A stretch of 64,000 nucleotides of DNA from Calothrix sp. PCC 6303 (GTDB lineage: Bacteria > Cyanobacteriota > Cyanobacteriia > Cyanobacteriales > Nostocaceae): NCBI RefSeq assembly GCF_000317435.1, contig NC_019751.1:5332001-5396000 (forward strand), written 5' to 3'. A program made the translations under genes and the position numbers. Below are positions 1 to 9,037 of the stretch, piece after piece. Within the stretch, counting starts at the first letter, position 1; each line of letters begins with the position of its first letter. A model generated the notes under the pieces. It was not told the origin of the DNA and ran no database searches. It worked only from the letters and a program-made list of their open reading frames with translations.

Positions 1-1135
1 ATTTTAAATGCCATCCTGGCGCACCACCACAACCACAATCATCTTGCCATCTATCTACACCGTGGGCGCAACTCCAAGCGGTGACAGGTTTAATTTCCAC
101 TTCCCAAGTTGGTTGATTGATGCTGAGGTAATGGGCAAAGTTAGTTACAGTCCAACCTTGACGGGGAAATTCCCCAATGAAGGCATAAGCGAGGGTTTTT
201 TCAGTTCCAGCTTTGTGATGTCCAAAGGTTTCACCATCGGTTGCTACCGAAATTAACTGTGCAGGACGGTGATCCCCACGGATAGCTGCGGCAATTCTCC
301 CAGCAAAATGGTTCGAGTTGAACACGACATCACTAAAGCCCATATCACGGGAAATTGGACCATCGTAGAAAAAGATATCTATGTAGGAGTTGCGAGAACC
401 GTCTTTGAGATAGCAACGATAGGGACGGGTGGGATCAATTTGACTTCCTCCCACTTCATGCCATTCGGGATCACTATTTTCATTGTTTGGTAGGAATCGA
501 CAACGCTGTGCTTGGGATGGTGCTAAAACAATAAACTTGATCCCCTCAGCTACCAAAGCCTCTAAGGTTGCATAGTCTACGGCTGTTTCTGCCAGCCACA
601 TACCTTCGGGATCACGTCCAAATCTGGATTTGAAGTCTGCTTTCCCCCAGCGAATCTGCGTGTATTTATCCCGCTCATTCGCCAACGGCATAATTATATG
701 ATTGTATACTTGCGCGATCGCGTTTCCATGTCCGTTCAATCTTTCACAGCTTTTACGATCTGCTTCCAATATCCGCTGATACACTTCAACATCATGTCTT
801 TCCAACCATGACATCAGCGTTGGACCAATATTAAAACTCATGTATTCGTAATTATTTACGATCCCCAGCAATTCACCCCGGTTGTTTAACACCCGCGCAA
901 AGGCATTTGGACGATAACACTCGTGATGAATACGCTCATTCCAATCGTGAAATGGTGCAGCACCAGGTTGACGTTCAATGGCATCTAAATATGGATTTTC
1001 CCGTGGTGGTTGGTAAAAATGTCCATGTACCGTGACATAAACACCCGCAGCCGGTTTTAAGGGTTCGGGTGTAGAAGTGTCTGGCAATGTCAAGTCAAAA
1101 CCAGTGGTAGCTGGCAACTTAGCAGCAGAATTCAT
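1..1135 (-). CDS. GH57 family glycoside hydrolase (5' part, runs off the window)
   Basis: The reading frame starts at the ATG complementary to 1133-1135 and is open to base 1, so about 378 N-terminal residues are visible and the C-terminus is missing. The N-terminus contains VTVHGHFYQPPRENPYL and later WLAETAVDYATLEALV and GETFGHHKAG. These are signatures of the GH57 branch that usually carries a C-terminal DUF3536 and is annotated as alpha-amylase or alpha-mannosidase-like. GH57 enzymes are retaining glycosidases acting on alpha-glucans. There is no signal peptide, so a cytoplasmic role in glycogen or other alpha-glucan turnover is inferred; the exact substrate cannot be read. The family is clear. 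Confidence 0.88.
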   Translation of the reverse strand, partial: MNSAAKLPATTGFDLTLPDTSTPEPLKPAAGVYVTVHGHFYQPPRENPYLDAIERQPGAAPFHDWNERIHHECYRPNAFARVLNNRGELLGIVNNYEYMSFNIGPTLMSWLERHDVEVYQRILEADRKSCERLNGHGNAIAQVYNHIIMPLANERDKYTQIRWGKADFKSRFGRDPEGMWLAETAVDYATLEALVAEGIKFIVLAPSQAQRCRFLPNNENSDPEWHEVGGSQIDPTRPYRCYLKDGSRNSYIDIFFYDGPISRDMGFSDVVFNSNHFAGRIAAAIRGDHRPAQLISVATDGETFGHHKAGTEKTLAYAFIGEFPRQGWTVTNFAHYLSINQPTWEVEIKPVTAWSCAHGVDRWQDDCGCGGAPGWHLK

Positions 1136-1677
1136 GCAAAACTATTCCAAATTACAGATAAACTTGCAATGATGTCGAGAACAATCAACCTGAAAAATTT
1201 TTAAGCTTACATTTAGCACAATCAGTACAAGTCACAACTATCAATCATAAACTCCGTTATCTTGTACAAATTCTGCTGTCGTATATGGGTTGTTGTTCTC
1301 CAGCCATGTCTTTGCCATTATAACCTCTCAGGACATAGCAATAACTAGTTGTCAGGTTACGTGGTGGCAAAAGCTAAAAACTTAAGACTGTCTTAATTTA
1401 TTAAACCGCATTTTTCATGTATGTTCTTGGTTTATTGTTTTAACTTTTCCTAAGAATTAATTCCTAAATTGAGACATTTAGTGAATTTAAGTTAACAAGG
1501 AAGTTAGCAAACTTAAAACAGTACAAATTCGGAGCCGTTTCCCTATAGGCTTAAGGCTATTCTAGTAAGGGGAGTCTTGACTCAGACAAAAATCCGGCAA
1601 TAATTAAGTCCAGGTTTGATCTGTAGGCTTAAGTCCGACTCCTGTTTGTAACTTGTGGTGTTGAGTATAGGTGAAAA
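1136..1677 (+). promoter_or_regulatory. Gene-free gap with a possible structured leader before the antiporter gene
   Basis: This divergent gap of about 540 bp contains no convincing gene. The last 150 bases before the antiporter ATG look structured. GGAGTC at 1571-1576 can pair with GACTCC at 1637-1642, enclosing about 60 bases, and GAGTC/GACTC can also pair locally as an alternative at about 1572-1582. A TAGGCTTAAG motif occurs twice, near 1545 and 1623. The AAGGGGAGT stretch resembles the start of the yybP-ykoY (Mn2+) riboswitch, but the rest of that consensus is not recognisable. A short ribosome-binding site (AGGTG) precedes the ATG. Confidence 0.3.
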
Positions 1678-2766
1678 ATGTCAGTAAAGAATATTATATT
1701 TCTCGTACTATTGCTGTTTATTCCGGTTTCTTTAGCCGCGCATTTCCTGGAATGGGGAGAATTGGTAGTTTTCATCACCGCAGCATTGGCAATTCTGCCA
1801 TTAGCGGGTTGGATGGGTACCGCTACAGAGGAAATTGCTGTGGTACTAGGTCCAGCAATGGGGGGTTTATTAAATGCTACATTTGGTAACGCCACAGAGT
1901 TAATTATTGCCTTGGTTGCTTTGCGGGCAGGATTGGTAAGTGTAGTTAAGGCTAGTATCACAGGTTCAATTATTGGCAACCTATTACTAGTGATGGGTTT
2001 GTCGATGCTACTGGGGGGAATTCGCTACAAAGAACAAACCTTCCAACCGATTGTAGCCCGTGTCAATGCCGCATCAATGAATTTGGCTGTGATTGCAATT
2101 TTGCTACCAACGGCAATGAATTATACTTCTCAAGGTATTGATGAGGTGACGATTCAACGGCTTTCTGTGGCGGTTGCCGTGGTATTAATTATTGTCTATG
2201 CTTTGACTCTAGTGTTTTCGATGAAAACCCACGCTTACTTATATGATGTTGGGGTTGCAGAAACTGAAGATGAAGACCCGGAGACTCCCCAACATAAACC
2301 TAATGTTTGGCTATGGTCTGGGATACTTTTGGTATGTACGCTGCTGGTGGCTGTGGAATCGGAAATGCTGGTGGATTCTTTGGAAGTTGCCACGTCCCAA
2401 TTGGGTTTAACTGCATTATTCACAGGTGTGATTCTCGTTCCCATCATTGGTAATGCTGCTGAACATGCGACTGCTGTAACTGTGGCAATGAAAAATAAGA
2501 TGGATTTGTCGGTTTCGGTGGCAGTGGGATCAAGTATGCAAATTGCCCTATTTGTCGCACCAGTTTTGGTGATTGCCGGGTGGATTTTTGGACAACCAAT
2601 GGATTTAGATTTTAATCCCTTTGAATTGGTGGCTGTAACCGTATCGGTTTTAATTGCCAATACTATCAGTTCTGATGGTAAATCTAATTGGTTGGAAGGA
2701 ACTCTGTTATTGGCAGCTTATATTGTGCTGGGTTTTGCTTTCTACTTCCACCCTGTAATCGCTTAA
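1678..2766 (+). CDS. cax: Ca2+/H+ antiporter (CAX family)
   Basis: This 362-aa polytopic protein matches the usual length of cyanobacterial CAX antiporters, which exchange Ca2+ or another divalent cation for protons across the membrane. Both halves carry the diagnostic alpha-repeat: GNATE with Glu74 followed by KASITGSIIGN, and GNAAEH with Glu262 followed by VAVGSSMQIALFVAP. The two glutamates are the family's ion-binding and proton-coupling residues. An acidic loop (AETEDEDPE, about residues 194-202) separates the halves. The start is preceded by AGGTG at normal spacing. A second copy at 22674-23759 aligns almost without gaps but has lost both glutamates, so this gene is the canonical one. 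The ion specificity is inferred from the family. Confidence 0.93.
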   Translation: MSVKNIIFLVLLLFIPVSLAAHFLEWGELVVFITAALAILPLAGWMGTATEEIAVVLGPAMGGLLNATFGNATELIIALVALRAGLVSVVKASITGSIIGNLLLVMGLSMLLGGIRYKEQTFQPIVARVNAASMNLAVIAILLPTAMNYTSQGIDEVTIQRLSVAVAVVLIIVYALTLVFSMKTHAYLYDVGVAETEDEDPETPQHKPNVWLWSGILLVCTLLVAVESEMLVDSLEVATSQLGLTALFTGVILVPIIGNAAEHATAVTVAMKNKMDLSVSVAVGSSMQIALFVAPVLVIAGWIFGQPMDLDFNPFELVAVTVSVLIANTISSDGKSNWLEGTLLLAAYIVLGFAFYFHPVIA

Positions 2767-3018
2767 ATCAGTTAAGTAGCCATCATGAACTGCGTACACC
2801 AGAACACATGAAAATGGGATAATTGGAAGTGCATAGTGTTCCACAGAGGTCGAACTCAGCTGGTGCGTAATAGCCTGTTAAGTAGCCAGATCAAGATATC
2901 CGCTTTTTCCCAGTAACTACTGCACCGTCAAAAGAAAGCACGAAAGTCAGATTATGACTCATGGGTATCAACGGAACACTGTGCTTTATCTCTAAATATT
3001 GGGCGAGTTACTTAAGGC

Positions 3019-3205
3019 ATGGATGAATCCATCAAAAAACAAGTGTTTAATCAATTTTTCACCACCAAAGCAGTAGGTAAAGGTACTGCATTAGGATTAG
3101 CTATCAAATTTCGCTAACCACGATCAAGGTATAATGACGTGCTTATCGAACCCTAATATCGGTACAGAATTCTGGATTCAAATTCCTTTGAAACAATTAA
3201 ACTAA
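3019..3205 (+). pseudogene. Histidine kinase C-terminal relic (HATPase_c end), frameshifted
   Basis: Translation from 3019 gives [17 protein letters not shown] followed by [14 protein letters not shown] and a stop at 3115-3117. This is the F box/G2 box region of a sensor kinase ATPase domain (normally FFTTKxxGKGTGLGL). Shifting frame at 3116 continues with SNPNIGTEFWIQIPL and a stop at 3203-3205, which is the last strand of the same domain. Upstream, in-frame codons near 3000 resemble the G1 box but contain a stop. The rest of the kinase is gone, so this is a decayed fragment. The homology call rests on motif order and is fairly secure; no function is expected. Confidence 0.7.
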
Positions 3206-3693
3206 TCTCATAATCATTAATCATCTGAAACTCTTGTAGGCACATAGCAATGCTACCTGTGTAGATTTTTTACGCAAATATTTACCATGACTATATTGCA
3301 ATACGATTAAGTTAAAGATTTTTGGTATTAATTTCGCCATGTAGGAACGCGTAGCTTGCTACTTAATAGAAGCCGCTATACCGCCTAATTTCGAGTCTCT
3401 ATAGAGGATTTCGGGCTTAACTGAACCGTATCCACTATATTGTCCTTCTAGTGACTAATTCGCTTCCAACAGTATTTGATGGAACATTTTCGTCTGTAAA
3501 CAATCAGTACCAATGACTGTACAATTTAAATGTGTTTTAGGTTACTGAATCATGGGAACAGGAACCTAATTGAGATAGATATGGGGGTTGTATAGTCTGT
3601 TCCATAATTTAGTTTGTTTGTGTCTATCGACTGAGTTGTCGCGTTAGCGAGAGCAATTGTACTATTAGCTTGAGATATTCGGGGGCAAAATTT
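3206..3693. other. Gene-free gap
   Basis: About 490 bp between the kinase relic and the peptidoglycan-binding gene. No coding signal or strong hairpin was found. A cyanobacterial REP-like string (GTCGCGTTAGCGAGAGC) lies near 3638-3654. Confidence 0.4.
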
Positions 3694-4614
3694 ATGAACT
3701 ACAAAATCAAGTCAGGCAAAATAAGCTACTTAAAGTCATTTAGTCTCTTGCCAAAAAGTTCTGTGAGGAAATTTCAGAGCTTAATTATATTGACATCAAC
3801 ACCCCTACTTTTGGCTACTCCATCCGTAGCAGAAACAACATCTACACAACAAATCGCTCAAGTTATTTCTACTGGTTCTATCAAACGTCCTAACTTAGCA
3901 CCTGGTAGTCAAGGAGAATCTGTTTCCGAGTTACAGGCAGCTTTGAAGTTTTTAGGCTTTTACGATGGTGCTGTTGATGGTATTTACAGCGATGCTACCG
4001 CTGCTGGTGTTTCTAAATTTAAGCAAGCAGCTGGTTTAAAAGTAGATAATACTGTTGATGCTGCAACTTGGCAACGCTTATTTCCTGGTGAAGCAACAAT
4101 TGTTAATGCTAACTCTGGATTAACATCACCAACACCATTTCCAAGTCCAACTCAAACAACTAGAAACCAACAAAGCAGAAATTCAGAAGTAGCAGTAAAA
4201 CCTGTAACATCGAATCAGAAAAAAACTCCCCAACCGATGGAAACTGTTCGTCCCGTTACAACTAATCGAAATCAACAGAAAACTGGTTCTGCCCAGAATT
4301 CAACATCAAATCGTTCTCGACAAACTGCATCATCATCCACAAACCGTACCTCGAAAACAACCTTTACACCAAAACCTGGTATTCAATATACTGTTGGCGG
4401 AATGCCGATTTTAAGAATTGGAATGCGCGGTTCTGAAGTTACTCAAGCACAGCAACATTTAAAAAGACTTGGTTATTTAGCAGCTAATCCTGATGGTGAT
4501 TTTGGGACTGAAACTGAAGTTGCTGTCAAAGCTTTACAAAAGCGCTTTGGTTTAGAAGCTGATGGCATTGTTGGTGGAGAAACTTGGGAGTTGCTGACAA
4601 GACGGCGGAAATAA
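3694..4614 (+). CDS. Secreted protein with two peptidoglycan-binding (PG_binding_1) domains
   Basis: The ATG at 3694 is preferred over an upstream TTG at 3670 because GGGGGC lies just before it and the protein then begins with a basic stretch and a hydrophobic export signal (about residues 25-45, ending near ATPSVAE). Two PG_binding_1 repeats follow: one beginning around LAPGSQGESVSELQ with DGIYSDATAAGVSKF, and a C-terminal one beginning around RIGMRGSEVTQAQ with DGDFGTETEVAVKALQ. A Ser/Thr/Asn/Gln-rich linker of about 100 residues separates them. Such domains anchor proteins to the cell wall. No catalytic domain is present, so it is likely a wall-bound structural or adaptor protein. Confidence 0.85.
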   Translation: MNYKIKSGKISYLKSFSLLPKSSVRKFQSLIILTSTPLLLATPSVAETTSTQQIAQVISTGSIKRPNLAPGSQGESVSELQAALKFLGFYDGAVDGIYSDATAAGVSKFKQAAGLKVDNTVDAATWQRLFPGEATIVNANSGLTSPTPFPSPTQTTRNQQSRNSEVAVKPVTSNQKKTPQPMETVRPVTTNRNQQKTGSAQNSTSNRSRQTASSSTNRTSKTTFTPKPGIQYTVGGMPILRIGMRGSEVTQAQQHLKRLGYLAANPDGDFGTETEVAVKALQKRFGLEADGIVGGETWELLTRRRK

Positions 4615-4685
4615 GTAAGAATAAAACCATAGAACTTCATGTGAGTTTTACCTTGCTTCATCTCACTTTCTAGTAGTTTTACAAG

Positions 4686-5039
4686 ATGAAACACTTTTTA
4701 CTGACTTTGTTAGGGACTGCGATCGCACTAATTATCACAGCCAATATTGTACCAGGTTTAACTGTGAAGAGTTTTGTGGCAGCATTGGTTGCAGCAATAG
4801 TAATTGGATTTGTAAATGCTTTTGTTCGTCCTATTTTGAGCTTTTTTACTTTTCCAATTACTTTTTTCACTTTTGGTCTATTTACATTTGTAATCAATGC
4901 TTTGATGTTGATATTAGCAAGTAAATTAACTCCTGGTTATGGCTTTATTGTCAGAGATTTTGGTGCGGCTTTTATCGGTTCAATTGTCTTATCGATTGTT
5001 TCCAGTGTGATCAATTATTTTGTTCGGGCAGTAGATTAA
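4686..5039 (+). CDS. YvlD/phage-holin-like four-helix membrane protein
   Basis: The 117-aa protein consists almost entirely of four hydrophobic segments with short loops. The NAFVRPILSFFTFPITFFTFG stretch and the final YGFIVRDFGAAFIGS are typical of the YvlD/DUF360 family, annotated as phage holin superfamily IV. Despite the name, chromosomal members are generally housekeeping membrane proteins of unknown function, and no phage genes are nearby. It lies 71 bp after the peptidoglycan-binding gene on the same strand and could be cotranscribed with it. Confidence 0.82.
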   Translation: MKHFLLTLLGTAIALIITANIVPGLTVKSFVAALVAAIVIGFVNAFVRPILSFFTFPITFFTFGLFTFVINALMLILASKLTPGYGFIVRDFGAAFIGSIVLSIVSSVINYFVRAVD

Positions 5040-5197
5040 GCCTTGAATAATTAATTACTCATCTAATCTAGTTATGTAGGTTAGGGAATTCTCCACTAGA
5101 TGCTTCAAGTTGATATACTTGCAATGCACTGAATTCCCGACCTGCAAAGCTTCTTAGTCGCCGCTATCGGTAATAAAATCAAATAATTCGGTGATAA

Positions 5198-5806
5198 GTG
5201 TCACACAAAACACATTTTTTTAAAACTTTTGACTCGAGACATCGATTATTAATTTCTACAATTTTAGCAATGATATCATTGATATCATTGCCTTCCTGGT
5301 TATATGTATCCACACGGCTATTATGTGTTTGGAATATCGGGAATATTCATTTTTTGGCGTTGACTTGGTGGACAATGCTTCAAGCTACACCACGAAAAAT
5401 GCGAAATAAGGCTCAACGTCAATATGAGGGACGAATTGCAGTATTTAGCATAATTATTGCGGCAGCATGTGCCAGCATTTTAGCTATTGTATTTATTCTG
5501 AATAATAAGAAAGATGTTCCTATTCTTATTTCCTATTTTCATATTTTGCTGGCGTTTATCACCATCTTTTCCTCATGGCTATTAGTACATACAACATTTA
5601 CAATGCAATACGCATATACTTACTATCAGGATAGTCTAATTGATGTACATAAAAATGCTGGCGGTCTAAGTTTTCCAAATGAGGACAACCCAAATTATTG
5701 GGATTTTTTGTATTTCTCATTTGGAATCTGAATGACAAGCCAAGTGTCAGATGTGCAAGCTACATCGCGGCAAATGCGTAAATTAACTTTATTACATAGT
5801 ATTTTA
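5198..5806 (+). pseudogene. DUF1345 membrane protein, N-terminal part (nonsense codon plus IS insertion)
   Basis: A GTG start at 5198 opens a DUF1345 protein with several hydrophobic segments and the family's late signature (AGGLSFPNEDNPNYWDFLYFSF). The frame meets TGA at 5729-5731, exactly where the family has Gly in a GMT motif, and then continues in frame with MTSQVSDVQATSR and LLHSIL up to 5806. There the coding sequence is interrupted by an insertion sequence. The remainder is found at 7268-7348. Both lesions are read directly from the sequence. The TGA is one substitution away from GGA. The function of DUF1345 proteins is unknown. Confidence 0.82.
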
Positions 5807-7267
5807 CAATACCTTCGCCAAAGTAAGAGGATGAAGAGGAAGAGGTAGGGCGTTTCGTAGTAGAGTTATTGTCTCTCACAACGACAACTCAAAAACCACT
5901 ATGTGCGCCCATGTTTGACATTTTATCATTGTTACAGTGCTTCCTGCCGCAGATAAATGCTACAACGATGAAGCAATTGAACCAAATAATCTTGGCAATG
6001 TTAGCGATGAGCGGGCGAGTCACTATGTTGGGAATTTCTCGTTGGACAGGTAGTGGTGGTAGTTATCGGACGATGTTGAGATTTTTTCATACGGTAATCC
6101 CTTGGGCGACATTGTTTTGGCTATTTTTCCGCAAGCATTTGTTCCGTGCAAATGAGGTTTATTTGCTTGCAGGAGATGAAGTTGTAGTAAGTAAATCTGG
6201 GAAAAAAACTTATGGGTTGGATAGATTCTTTTCCAGCCTAGTAAGTAAGCCAATATCAGGGCTATCTTTCTTTACATTATCATTAGTAAGTGTTGAACAA
6301 AGGCACTCATTTCCGATTCAAATAGAACAGGTAATAAAGAACGATATAGAAAAAAGTAGTGTATCGCCAAGACCAGAAATAAAAGCCAAAGAAAAACGTG
6401 GACGTGGACGACCAAAAGGGAGTAAAAATAAAAACAAGACCGAAGTAATTCTCACATCTGAATTACTCAGAATTAAGAAGATGATTAATGAGCTAGTCAA
6501 GCTGGTAGCTAACTTTATCCCACTGACTTACTTAGTCTTAGATGGTCATTTTGGAAACAATAATGCTTTGCAGATGGCTCGACAGGTCAACTTACATATA
6601 ATTTCCAAGTTACGCCACGATTCAGCATTATACATACCTTACCAAAATCCTGACCCTAATCATCGTTCACGCCGTAAATACGGAGATAAACTAGACTGGC
6701 GTAATATTTCTGATGAATATTTGCGTCAAAGTAGTATCGAAGAGGATATCCAAACCGATAGTTACCAAGCTACTTTACTGCACAAAGAATTTGCCCAGTC
6801 CCTGAATGTAGTTATTTTGGTGAAAACAAATCTGAAAACTAATGCTCGCAGTCACGTAATTCTGTTTTCTAGTGACCTAAAGTTGTCATCTGAGAAAATA
6901 ATTGACTACTACAAACTACGCTTTCAGATCGAGTTTAACTTCCGTGATGCCAAGCAATTTTGGGGATTGGAAGACTTTATGAACATCGGTCAAACTGCGG
7001 TGACTAATGCTGCTAATCTAGCATTCTTTATGGTTAATTTATCTCATCATCTTCTCGCTGATTTCCGCATCCTGAATCCTGACTCCGGCATTATTGATCT
7101 TAAGGCTCATTATCGTGGCTTTCGATATGTCCATGAGATCTTAAAAATGCTTCCAGAAATCCCTGAGCCTATTTTATTAACCCGGATTTTTGCCAAGCTT
7201 ACTTCTTTAGGGCGTATTCATCACGTTTCTACGGGCGTTGAATCCTCTTAATTTGGCAGAGGTATTG
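5807..7267 (+). mobile_element. Complete IS4-type insertion sequence, 1461 bp
   Basis: The ends are inverted repeats of 25 bp (5807-5831 and 7243-7267) that match at 22 of 25 positions and begin CAATACCT. The element is flanked by the 6-bp duplication ATTTTA at 5801-5806 and 7268-7273. Removing the element and one copy of the duplication restores the DUF1345 reading frame exactly (SIL joined to SFFFN), which proves the boundaries. It carries one transposase gene whose stop codon lies inside the right inverted repeat. The near-intact ends and open transposase suggest recent insertion. Confidence 0.92.
5869..7251 (+). CDS. IS4-type DDE transposase
   Basis: A 460-aa transposase if the TTG at 5869 is used; the first ATG is at 5911 and would give 446 aa. 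The N-terminal region (LNQIILAMLAMSGRVTMLG) resembles other cyanobacterial IS4 relatives. The DDE catalytic residues are recognisable: the first Asp in LLAGDEVVVSKSGKK, the second in YLVLDGHFGN, and the Glu in the YKLRFQIEFNFRDAKQ block, which matches the IS4 Y-R-E-K signature. An internal basic Arg/Lys-rich patch (KRGRGRPKGSKNKNK) is probably DNA-binding. The frame is intact, so it may be active. The exact IS subgroup is not decided. Confidence 0.9.
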   Translation: MSLTTTTQKPLCAPMFDILSLLQCFLPQINATTMKQLNQIILAMLAMSGRVTMLGISRWTGSGGSYRTMLRFFHTVIPWATLFWLFFRKHLFRANEVYLLAGDEVVVSKSGKKTYGLDRFFSSLVSKPISGLSFFTLSLVSVEQRHSFPIQIEQVIKNDIEKSSVSPRPEIKAKEKRGRGRPKGSKNKNKTEVILTSELLRIKKMINELVKLVANFIPLTYLVLDGHFGNNNALQMARQVNLHIISKLRHDSALYIPYQNPDPNHRSRRKYGDKLDWRNISDEYLRQSSIEEDIQTDSYQATLLHKEFAQSLNVVILVKTNLKTNARSHVILFSSDLKLSSEKIIDYYKLRFQIEFNFRDAKQFWGLEDFMNIGQTAVTNAANLAFFMVNLSHHLLADFRILNPDSGIIDLKAHYRGFRYVHEILKMLPEIPEPILLTRIFAKLTSLGRIHHVSTGVESS

Positions 7268-7348
7268 ATTTTATCTTTCTTTTTCAATACAACTATTTTG
7301 GCTTTAAGTATTAATTTAATTGCATCATTAATTCAGGTACAAAATTAG
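7268..7348 (+). pseudogene. DUF1345 membrane protein, C-terminal part cut off by the IS
   Basis: After the right-hand copy of the target duplication the frame reads ILSFFFNTTILALSINLIAS and then a short tail to TAG at 7346-7348. This is the last transmembrane helix of the DUF1345 gene that begins at 5198. It has no start of its own. It ends 9 bases before the stop of the convergent solute-binding protein gene. Confidence 0.8.
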
Positions 7349-7357
7349 TGATTAAAC

Positions 7358-8695
7358 TCAGTTTTTAAAAATTAAATCTAGACGTTTTTGCAATTCATTT
7401 AATGCTTGCTCAGGTGTTGATTTACCCATAATTACAGATTCAATTGCTCGTCCTAAGTTATCAGAAATGCGGTTGTAACCGGGAAAAACTGGACGACTGC
7501 GACCAAATTTGGCTTGATTGAGAAAAACTTTCACTGCTGGTTGTTTATTGGCAAATTCGAGATATTTGGGACTTTGGCGCGATTTGATGTTGATGGGTAA
7601 ATAGCCTGTTCCTAATGCCAATTCGGTTTGAAAATCTTCGCTGATGACATATTTAGCAAATTCAAATGCGGCTTTTTGGCGTTCTGGCGTAGTTTTTAAT
7701 ACATACAAGTTTTCTCCACCAATAACTGTTGCTGGACGTTTACTAACTGGTATGGGGAAAACATCAAAATCTTTACCGCTGGCTTGAAATTCTCCTAAAG
7801 TCCAGGGTCCTGTAAGTTGCATTGCTACCTTTCCATTTAGTAAAGCATCTGTTTCATAACCACGTTCTAAGCCTGATAAAATGGCAGAACCATCATCTAA
7901 TAAATTACGCCAAAGTTTCAAGGCAGCGATCGCACTCTGATTATTTCCCAGTTGTACCGCTTCTGGCTGTTGTGTTTTTCCTTGAACTAATTCACCTCCA
8001 GCACTCCACAAAAATGGTAGCCAAGTAAATACCGTAAATTCTCCTTTACCAAGGGGTAGCACCATTCCATACTGGTCGATTTTGCCATCACCATTGGTAT
8101 CCTTAGTTAGTTTTTTGGCAACTTTTCTCAAGTCTTCCCAGGTTTGAGGCAATTCAGTAATTCCCGCAGCCTTAAATAAACTAGGGCGATAAAATACACC
8201 GACATTATTAGTTGCAAATGGAACTGCCCAAATTTTCCCTTTGTATTCCAGCGCTGCAAACAAAGCTGGATCAATTTCATCTTTAAGAGGGGTCGTTTCT
8301 AAATACTCATCCAAAGCTACCAATGCATCCAGTTCTACCAATTGTCCGGCAATGGTGGGAGAATACCATAATAAATCTGGGGATGCATTCCCAACTACCG
8401 CTGCCAATATTTTCGGCATTTGTTGATCTGCTTGTCCAACATATAGCGATTCAACTTGAATCTGGGGATGTGTTTGGTTGAATTTATCTACCAATTTTTG
8501 CAGCACATCACGGTTTGGAGGTGGATTAACCCCTTGCCAGAGAGTCAAACGGATAACTTGAGAATCATCTCGTGACGGTTGAATTTGGCATCCGCTGACA
8601 GTGAAGGTAAGGATAATCAGCAAAATAGCTAAATACCGATAGGCTATTTTTCTACAAATTATAATATTATTTTTAATAGAATAAAAAAAATGCAT
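7358..8695 (-). CDS. ABC transporter extracellular solute-binding lipoprotein (sugar type, family 1)
   Basis: The 445-aa protein has a hydrophobic signal and a lipobox (TVSGC, Cys36), so it should be a lipoprotein facing the periplasm. The mature part matches the family-1 sugar-binding fold: LTLWQGVNPPPNRDVLQKL, then FNQTHPQIQVE, DLLWYSPTIAGQL, AVPFATNNVGVFYRPSLF and MQLTGPWTLGEF. Such proteins capture mono- or oligosaccharides or glycerol-3-phosphate derivatives for an ABC importer. No permease or ATPase gene is adjacent, so its partners are encoded elsewhere and the substrate is unknown. Confidence 0.9.
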   Translation of the reverse strand: MHFFYSIKNNIIICRKIAYRYLAILLIILTFTVSGCQIQPSRDDSQVIRLTLWQGVNPPPNRDVLQKLVDKFNQTHPQIQVESLYVGQADQQMPKILAAVVGNASPDLLWYSPTIAGQLVELDALVALDEYLETTPLKDEIDPALFAALEYKGKIWAVPFATNNVGVFYRPSLFKAAGITELPQTWEDLRKVAKKLTKDTNGDGKIDQYGMVLPLGKGEFTVFTWLPFLWSAGGELVQGKTQQPEAVQLGNNQSAIAALKLWRNLLDDGSAILSGLERGYETDALLNGKVAMQLTGPWTLGEFQASGKDFDVFPIPVSKRPATVIGGENLYVLKTTPERQKAAFEFAKYVISEDFQTELALGTGYLPINIKSRQSPKYLEFANKQPAVKVFLNQAKFGRSRPVFPGYNRISDNLGRAIESVIMGKSTPEQALNELQKRLDLIFKN

Positions 8696-9037
8696 AAATT
8701 TACGAACTGTTAAAACATTTAAATTAGGCTTGTTTAAACTTTACAGCACTTTCAAAATAAATTTATGGCTTTTTTGGCAATCGTAAATTAGAAGATTTAC
8801 CTCAACCATAATCGCCTATTTTGACTAGAATCTAAGGAAATATAACTGAATTTTACAGTGGTTTCAACCGTTGGCGAGTGTGAGATTACAGAAAATCTAG
8901 GGAATTCAAGACTTGTGTGTACACCGTAGCGCAAAGCATGGGAGCGAGACTGGGTGAGATGTTCAACGTCTAAACGATACGTTTTACCCCTACGATTTTT
9001 TGGTAAAGTTGTGCTTTGTCGAAGACTGTTCATCTTT
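8696..9037. other. Divergent intergenic region
   Basis: About 340 bp between the divergent solute-binding and dihydrouridine synthase genes. The string ACTTGTGTGTACACCG at about 8913-8928 recurs near 28109-28124 and marks a small dispersed repeat. An open frame on the minus strand at 8797-9138 overlaps the start of the dus gene and has no family resemblance. Confidence 0.4.

Noticed and set aside
4686-5039. Holin-like protein as a sign of a prophage
   Set aside because: No phage genes are nearby and the YvlD family is common on chromosomes.
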